From Actinomycetes bacterium (lineage in GTDB: Bacteria; Actinomycetota; Actinomycetes; Actinomycetales; Cellulomonadaceae): a stretch of 9,016 nucleotides of DNA. Positions 5,081 through 9,016 of this stretch are shown piece by piece. Numbering within the stretch: the first letter of the stretch is position 1; the number at the start of each line of letters is the position of its first letter. The translations under genes and the position numbers were made by a program. Where the stretch lies: contig JAEWYD010000302.1 in the NCBI GenBank assembly GCA_023462275.1, positions 1 through 9,016 on the forward strand, in the 5' to 3' direction. The notes under the pieces were generated by a model. It had not been told where the DNA came from. It made no database searches and was given only the letters and a program-made list of their open reading frames with translations.

Positions 5081-7318
5081 ATGGAGGGACCCGAGATCAC
5101 GTTCGCCGAGGCCGTCATCGACAACGGCCGCTTCGGCACCCGCACCGTCCGCTTCGAGACCGGGCGCCTCGCCCGCCAGGCGGCCGGCTCAGTGCTGGCC
5201 TACCTGGACACGGACACGACGATCCTGTCCACGACGACGGCCGGCAAGAGCCCCAAGGACCAGTTCGACTTCTTCCCGCTGACGGTGGACGTCGAGGAGC
5301 GGCAGTACGCCGCCGGCAAGATCCCCGGCTCGTTCTTCCGCCGCGAGGGCCGGCCCTCGACCGAGGCCATCCTCGCGTGCCGCCTGATCGACCGCCCGCT
5401 GCGCCCGCTGTTCGTCAAGGGCCTGCGCAACGAGGTCCAGGTCGTCGTCACGGTCCTGTCGATCCACCCCGAGGACGCCTACGACGTCCTCGCCATCAAC
5501 GCCGCCTCGGCGTCCACCCAGCTGTCGGGCCTGCCGTTCTCCGGCCCCGTGGCGGGCGTGCGCATCGCGCTCGTCGAGGGCCAGTGGGTCGCCTTCCCGC
5601 GCTACGCCGAGCGGGCCCAGGCCACGTTCGACATGGTCGTTGCCGGGCGCATCGTCGGCGACGACGTCGCCATCGCGATGATCGAGGCCGAGGCGCCCGA
5701 GGGCGCGTGGAACCTCATCCAGACGGGTGCCACCGCGCCGTCGGAGGAGGTCGTGGCCGCCGGCCTCGAGGCCGCGAAGCCGTTCCTGCGCGAGCTGTGC
5801 CTGGCGCAGGCGCGCCTGGCCGAGCAGGCCGCGAAGGAGACGCAGGAGTTCCCGCTCTTCCCGGACTACCAGGCCGACGTGTACGACGCCGTCTACGAGA
5901 TCGTGCTCACGCCGCTGTCCGAGGCCCTCACGATCGCGGACAAGCAGACGCGCGAGTCGCGGCTCGACGAGATCAAGGACGAGGCGAAGGCCGCGCTGGC
6001 CGAGCGCTTCGAGGGCCGCGAGAAGGAGATCTCCGCCGCGGTCCGCGCCGTCACCAAGAAGGTCATCCGCCAGCGGATCCTCACCGACGGCTTCCGCATC
6101 GACGGCCGGGGCCTGCGGGACATCCGCAGCCTGTCGGCCGAGGTCGACGTGCTCGCGCGCACGCACGGCTCCGCCCTCTTCGAGCGCGGCGAGACGCAGA
6201 TCCTCGGCGTCACCACGCTCAACATGCTGCGCATGGAGCAGATGCTCGACACGCTCTCCCCGGAGACGCGCAAGCGCTACATGCACAACTACAACTTCCC
6301 GCCCTACTCGACCGGTGAGACCGGCCGCGTGGGGTCGCCGAAGCGCCGCGAGATCGGTCACGGCGCGCTGGCGGAGCGGGCGCTGATCCCGGTCCTGCCG
6401 TCCCGCGAGGAGTTCCCCTACGCGATCCGCCAGGTCTCCGAGGCGCTCGGCTCGAACGGGTCCACCTCGATGGGTTCGGTCTGCGCGTCCACGCTGTCGC
6501 TGCTCAACGCCGGTGTGCCGCTGCGCGCGCCGGTCGCCGGCATCGCGATGGGCCTCGTGTCCGACGTCGTGGACGGCGAGCCGCGGTACGCCGCGCTGAC
6601 CGACATCCTCGGTGCGGAGGACGCCTTCGGTGACATGGACTTCAAGGTCGCCGGCACCAAGGACTTCGTCACGGCGATCCAGCTGGACACCAAGCTCGAC
6701 GGCATCCCCGCCGAGGTCCTGGCCGGCGCCCTGACGCAGGCCAAGGAGGCGCGCCTGCACATCCTCGAGGTGATGGCCGAGGCCATCGAGGGCCCGGACG
6801 AGATGTCGCCGTTCGCCCCGCGGATCATCACGGTGAAGGTCCCGGTCGACAAGATCGGCGAGGTCATCGGCCCCAAGGGCAAGATGATCAACCAGATCCA
6901 GGAGGAGACCGGCGCCGACATCACGATCGAGGACGACGGCACGGTCTACATCGGCGCGGTCGACGGCCCGTCCGCCGAGGCGGCGCGGTCGATGGTCAAC
7001 GCCATCGCCAACCCGCAGATGCCCGAGGTCGGGGAGCGGTACGTCGGCACGGTCGTCAAGACGACCACGTTCGGCGCATTCATCTCGCTGACCCCCGGCA
7101 AGGACGGCCTGCTCCACATCTCGCAGATCCGCAAGCTCGTCGGCGGCAAGCGGGTGGAGAACGTCGAGGACGTGCTGGCCGTCGGCCAGAAGGTCCAGGT
7201 CGAGATCGCCGAGATCGACCCGCGCGGCAAGCTCTCGCTGCACGCGGTCGTCGAGGAGTCCGCCGAGGCCGGCGCGCCGGCCGAGGACGCCGCCGAGTCG
7301 AGCGACGCGACCAACTGA
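5081..7318 (+). CDS. pnp: Polynucleotide phosphorylase (PNPase)
   Basis: Phosphorolytic 3'-5' exoribonuclease and RNA-tailing enzyme, acting as a trimer in the cytoplasm. It is 745 residues. Domain order is RNase PH-1 (about 10-150, with FFRR at 85-88), an all-helical linker domain, RNase PH-2 (about 336-570), KH (GPKG at 597-600) and S1 (from about 651). Catalytic residues by alignment to E. coli D486, D492 and K494 are Asp514, Asp520 and Lys522 in EDAFGDMDFK. A short Ala/Glu/Asp-rich tail ends the protein. The ATG at 5081 is chosen over an upstream in-frame GTG at 4985 because MEGPEITFAEAVIDNG is the usual actinobacterial N-terminus and a strong SD precedes it. Streptomyces homologues were also described as guanosine pentaphosphate synthetase I. 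It has a 180-nt leader and is tightly linked to the downstream peptidase gene. Confidence 0.98.
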   Translation: MEGPEITFAEAVIDNGRFGTRTVRFETGRLARQAAGSVLAYLDTDTTILSTTTAGKSPKDQFDFFPLTVDVEERQYAAGKIPGSFFRREGRPSTEAILACRLIDRPLRPLFVKGLRNEVQVVVTVLSIHPEDAYDVLAINAASASTQLSGLPFSGPVAGVRIALVEGQWVAFPRYAERAQATFDMVVAGRIVGDDVAIAMIEAEAPEGAWNLIQTGATAPSEEVVAAGLEAAKPFLRELCLAQARLAEQAAKETQEFPLFPDYQADVYDAVYEIVLTPLSEALTIADKQTRESRLDEIKDEAKAALAERFEGREKEISAAVRAVTKKVIRQRILTDGFRIDGRGLRDIRSLSAEVDVLARTHGSALFERGETQILGVTTLNMLRMEQMLDTLSPETRKRYMHNYNFPPYSTGETGRVGSPKRREIGHGALAERALIPVLPSREEFPYAIRQVSEALGSNGSTSMGSVCASTLSLLNAGVPLRAPVAGIAMGLVSDVVDGEPRYAALTDILGAEDAFGDMDFKVAGTKDFVTAIQLDTKLDGIPAEVLAGALTQAKEARLHILEVMAEAIEGPDEMSPFAPRIITVKVPVDKIGEVIGPKGKMINQIQEETGADITIEDDGTVYIGAVDGPSAEAARSMVNAIANPQMPEVGERYVGTVVKTTTFGAFISLTPGKDGLLHISQIRKLVGGKRVENVEDVLAVGQKVQVEIAEIDPRGKLSLHAVVEESAEAGAPAEDAAESSDATN

Positions 7319-7319
7319 C

Positions 7320-8645
7320 GTGCCGCTCGAGCTTCCGCTGGGGCCCTCCGGGGCCCCGGGCAGCAACCTGACCGCCGAGCAGGACGGTGGCGTCGTGATC
7401 CGACGCTCCGTCCTGCCCGGCGGGATCCGGGTGCTCACCGAGCAGATGCCTGGCCTGCGCTCCGCGACGATCGGGGCGTGGGTCGGCGTCGGCTCCCGCG
7501 ACGAGGCCGGGGGCCACCACGGCTCCACGCACTTCCTCGAGCACCTGCTGTTCAAGGGCACGGCCCGGCGGTCGGCGATGGACATCGCCGAGGCGTTCGA
7601 CGCCGTCGGCGGCGAGGCGAACGCCGCCACCGGCAAGGAGCACACGTGCTACTACGCACGGGTGCGGGACTGCGACGTGCCGATGGCCGTCGACGTCATC
7701 ACCGACATGGTGACTTCCGCGACGCTCGACCCCGAGGAGCTCGAGATCGAGCGCGGGGTCATCCTCGAAGAGCTCGCGATGAACGACGACGACCCCTCCG
7801 ACGTCGTGCACGAGCAGTTCGCCGCGGCCGTGCTCGCAGGCCACCCGCTCGGGCGGCCGATCGGTGGCACGCCGGCGTCGATCCGCGCCGTGCCCCGCGG
7901 CGCCGTCTGGGAGCACTACGCCGAGCACTACCGCTCGGCCACGCTGGTCGTGACCGCGGCGGGCGGCGTCGACCACGACGCCCTGTGCGCGCAGGTCCTC
8001 GAAGCCGTGGGCGCCGGCGGCTGGTCGCTGGAGGCCGGCGCGACCCCGGTGGCGCGGCGCGGCACGAAGCTGGCTCGGCTCGACGGCGGCGCGACCGAGC
8101 TGGTGGTGCACCGCGCGACGGAGCAGGCGAACGTCATCATCGGCGGCGCGGGCCTGTCGTCGACGGACGACCGTCGCTTTGCCCTCTCCGTCCTCACGAC
8201 CGTCCTCGGTGGCGGCATGTCGTCGCGGCTCTTCCAGGAGATCCGCGAGAAGCGCGGGCTCGCCTACTCGGTCTACGCCTTCTCGGCCGGCCACACCGAT
8301 GCGGGCCTTCTCGGGCTCTACGCGGGCTGCACACCGGCGAAGGTCGACGAGGTCGTGGACCTGCTCGTGCGCGAGTGGGAGCGCCTGGCCGGGGACGGGA
8401 TCACACCGGCCGAGCACGAGCGGGCGGTCGGGCAGCTGTCCGGCGGCCTGGTGCTGGGCCTGGAGGACACGGGCTCCCGCATGACGCGCCTGGGCAAGGC
8501 CGAGCTCGTCCACGGCGAGCTCCTGAGCCAGGCCGAGTCGCTCGAGCGCATCCGCGCGGTCACCGCCGAGGACGTGCGATCCCTCGCGGCGGACCTCGCG
8601 GCCCGCCCGCGGTCGGTCGTCCGCGTGGGTCCGTTCGGCTCCTGA
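7320..8645 (+). CDS. pepR: M16 family zinc metallopeptidase (processing-peptidase-like)
   Basis: Cytoplasmic zinc peptidase of the M16B group, related to the mitochondrial processing peptidase beta subunit; its bacterial substrate is not established. It is 441 residues from GTG 7320. The inverted zinc motif HFLEH is at 71-75 (His71, Glu74 and His75), and the third ligand is predicted as Glu151 in ERGVILEEL. The second, inactive half carries the family's glycine-rich stretch GGGMSSRL (297-304) followed by EIREKRGLAYSVYAF. Both halves are complete. The GTG lies one base after the pnp TGA with no clear Shine-Dalgarno, so coupling to pnp translation is likely. An alternative GTG at 7395 would give MIRRSVLPGG, but the acidic/proline-rich MPLELPL start is common in relatives. 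The gene follows pnp in many Actinobacteria and is named pepR in Mycobacterium tuberculosis. Confidence 0.93.
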   Translation: MPLELPLGPSGAPGSNLTAEQDGGVVIRRSVLPGGIRVLTEQMPGLRSATIGAWVGVGSRDEAGGHHGSTHFLEHLLFKGTARRSAMDIAEAFDAVGGEANAATGKEHTCYYARVRDCDVPMAVDVITDMVTSATLDPEELEIERGVILEELAMNDDDPSDVVHEQFAAAVLAGHPLGRPIGGTPASIRAVPRGAVWEHYAEHYRSATLVVTAAGGVDHDALCAQVLEAVGAGGWSLEAGATPVARRGTKLARLDGGATELVVHRATEQANVIIGGAGLSSTDDRRFALSVLTTVLGGGMSSRLFQEIREKRGLAYSVYAFSAGHTDAGLLGLYAGCTPAKVDEVVDLLVREWERLAGDGITPAEHERAVGQLSGGLVLGLEDTGSRMTRLGKAELVHGELLSQAESLERIRAVTAEDVRSLAADLAARPRSVVRVGPFGS

Positions 8646-8653
8646 CGTCCCGC

Positions 8654-8685
8654 GACGCGGGCGCGCCGTTCGGTGCGCCTGCGTC
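8654..8685 (+). terminator. Terminator after the pnp-pepR operon
   Basis: gacgcgggcgcgcc (8654-8667) pairs with ggtgcgcctgcgtc (8672-8685) over 14 positions, with two G-U wobbles and the loop gttc. It sits eight bases after the peptidase stop and one base before the stop codon of the convergent gene. The wobbles are pairs only in RNA copied from this strand; the opposite RNA would have two C-A mismatches, so it favours ending the + strand operon. Confidence 0.75.
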
Positions 8686-8686
8686 G

Positions 8687-9016
8687 TCAGGCGCGGACGA
8701 ACACTTCGCGCAGCGTCCGGGCGACGGGCCGCCGCAGGACGGCGCAGAGCACGGCGGCCACGCCGGCCAGGACCTGCAGCGCTCCCGCCGGGGTCGCCGC
8801 CGCCGCGTCCACGGAGAGCAGCAGGGCCGTGCCAGCGATTCCGGCGAGGCCAGTGGCGCCAGCGATGCGTCCCGAGACCACCCAGGCGACCCCGACGGCC
8901 AGGACCAGCAGCACGTCCTGGTCGCCGCAGAGCTCCGAGACCGGCCACGGCAGCGCGGTGCCCGACGTCCAGTCGAGCACCTGCAGCGCCACGAACGCCC
9001 CGGCGCAGAGGGCGAC
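8687..9016 (-). CDS. Unrecognised membrane protein, C-terminal part, start beyond window
   Basis: The reading frame is open from the right edge (9016) to TGA at 8689-8687, giving 109 residues. I do not recognise a family. The visible part is strongly hydrophobic. The end of one membrane segment lies at residues 1-14 or so, followed by a short polar loop (DWTSG to GDQD). Three more likely segments follow at about 34-49, 51-69 and 77-94, and a basic cytoplasmic tail (RRPVARTLREVF) ends it. A GTG at 8992 could serve as a start giving 101 residues, but hydrophobic sequence continues in frame upstream of it (ALCAGAF), so the gene probably begins outside the window. It converges with the peptidase gene across 41 bases. 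Codon use is GC-rich like its neighbours, so it looks like a resident gene. Confidence 0.7.
   Translation of the reverse strand, partial: VALCAGAFVALQVLDWTSGTALPWPVSELCGDQDVLLVLAVGVAWVVSGRIAGATGLAGIAGTALLLSVDAAAATPAGALQVLAGVAAVLCAVLRRPVARTLREVFVRA

Noticed and set aside
5189..7645. An 818-codon open frame on the - strand antisense to pnp
   Set aside because: Long antisense frames are expected opposite GC-rich genes. The translation is a low-complexity Asp/Arg/Gly/Leu mix with no recognisable domain, while the + strand encodes complete PNPase.
7080..8948. A 622-codon open frame on the - strand over the peptidase gene and the right-edge gene
   Set aside because: It is antisense to a clear M16 peptidase and overlaps the membrane gene in another frame; its composition is that of an antisense shadow.
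1..9016. CRISPR array, insertion sequence, prophage, tRNA/rRNA gene or defence system
   Set aside because: No spaced direct repeats, transposase, integrase or RNA gene was seen; gene order and base composition are uniform housekeeping throughout.

Overview
This window is a conserved translation and RNA-metabolism block from a very GC-rich, Gram-positive actinobacterium. The evidence is the near-exclusive G/C in third codon positions, four GTG starts among seven genes on the + strand, the gene order, and the wording of several proteins, such as the IF2 linker, the PNPase N-terminus and the RibF N-terminus. A member of the Micrococcales, possibly Cellulomonas-like, fits best, but that placement is inference from protein resemblance and no search was run.

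Layout. Positions 1-1982 hold the 3' two thirds of infB (translation initiation factor IF2); its start lies upstream of the window. A perfect 16-bp hairpin follows. Then come rbfA (30S maturation factor, 2080-2538) and truB (tRNA pseudouridine-55 synthase, 2539-3444), which are abutting and translationally coupled. After a 61-bp gap comes ribF (bifunctional riboflavin kinase/FAD synthetase, 3506-4498). It has no Shine-Dalgarno sequence, and a -10-like element sits at the right distance for a leaderless mRNA. A good sigma-70-type promoter lies across the ribF stop codon and drives rpsO (ribosomal protein S15, 4591-4860) behind an approximately 80-nt leader. A strong hairpin with a GCGA loop separates rpsO from a 180-nt structured leader and pnp (polynucleotide phosphorylase, 5081-7318). 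An M16 zinc peptidase gene (7320-8645) starts one base after pnp and ends at a convergent terminator. On the - strand, 8687-9016 carries the C-terminal end of an unrecognised membrane protein whose start is beyond the window.

Function together. IF2, RbfA, TruB and S15 make or use the 30S subunit and tRNA, while PNPase degrades RNA. RibF supplies FMN and FAD, and the M16 peptidase is a usual companion of pnp in Actinobacteria. The + strand genes are ordinary and intact apart from the truncated infB. I found no new biological system. What deserves a second look is the RNA-level architecture: a possible internal IF2 start, a mid-operon hairpin, the candidate leaderless ribF, the S15 leader, the attenuator-like rpsO/pnp hairpin, a hairpin over the pnp Shine-Dalgarno sequence, and the unidentified membrane protein at the right edge.
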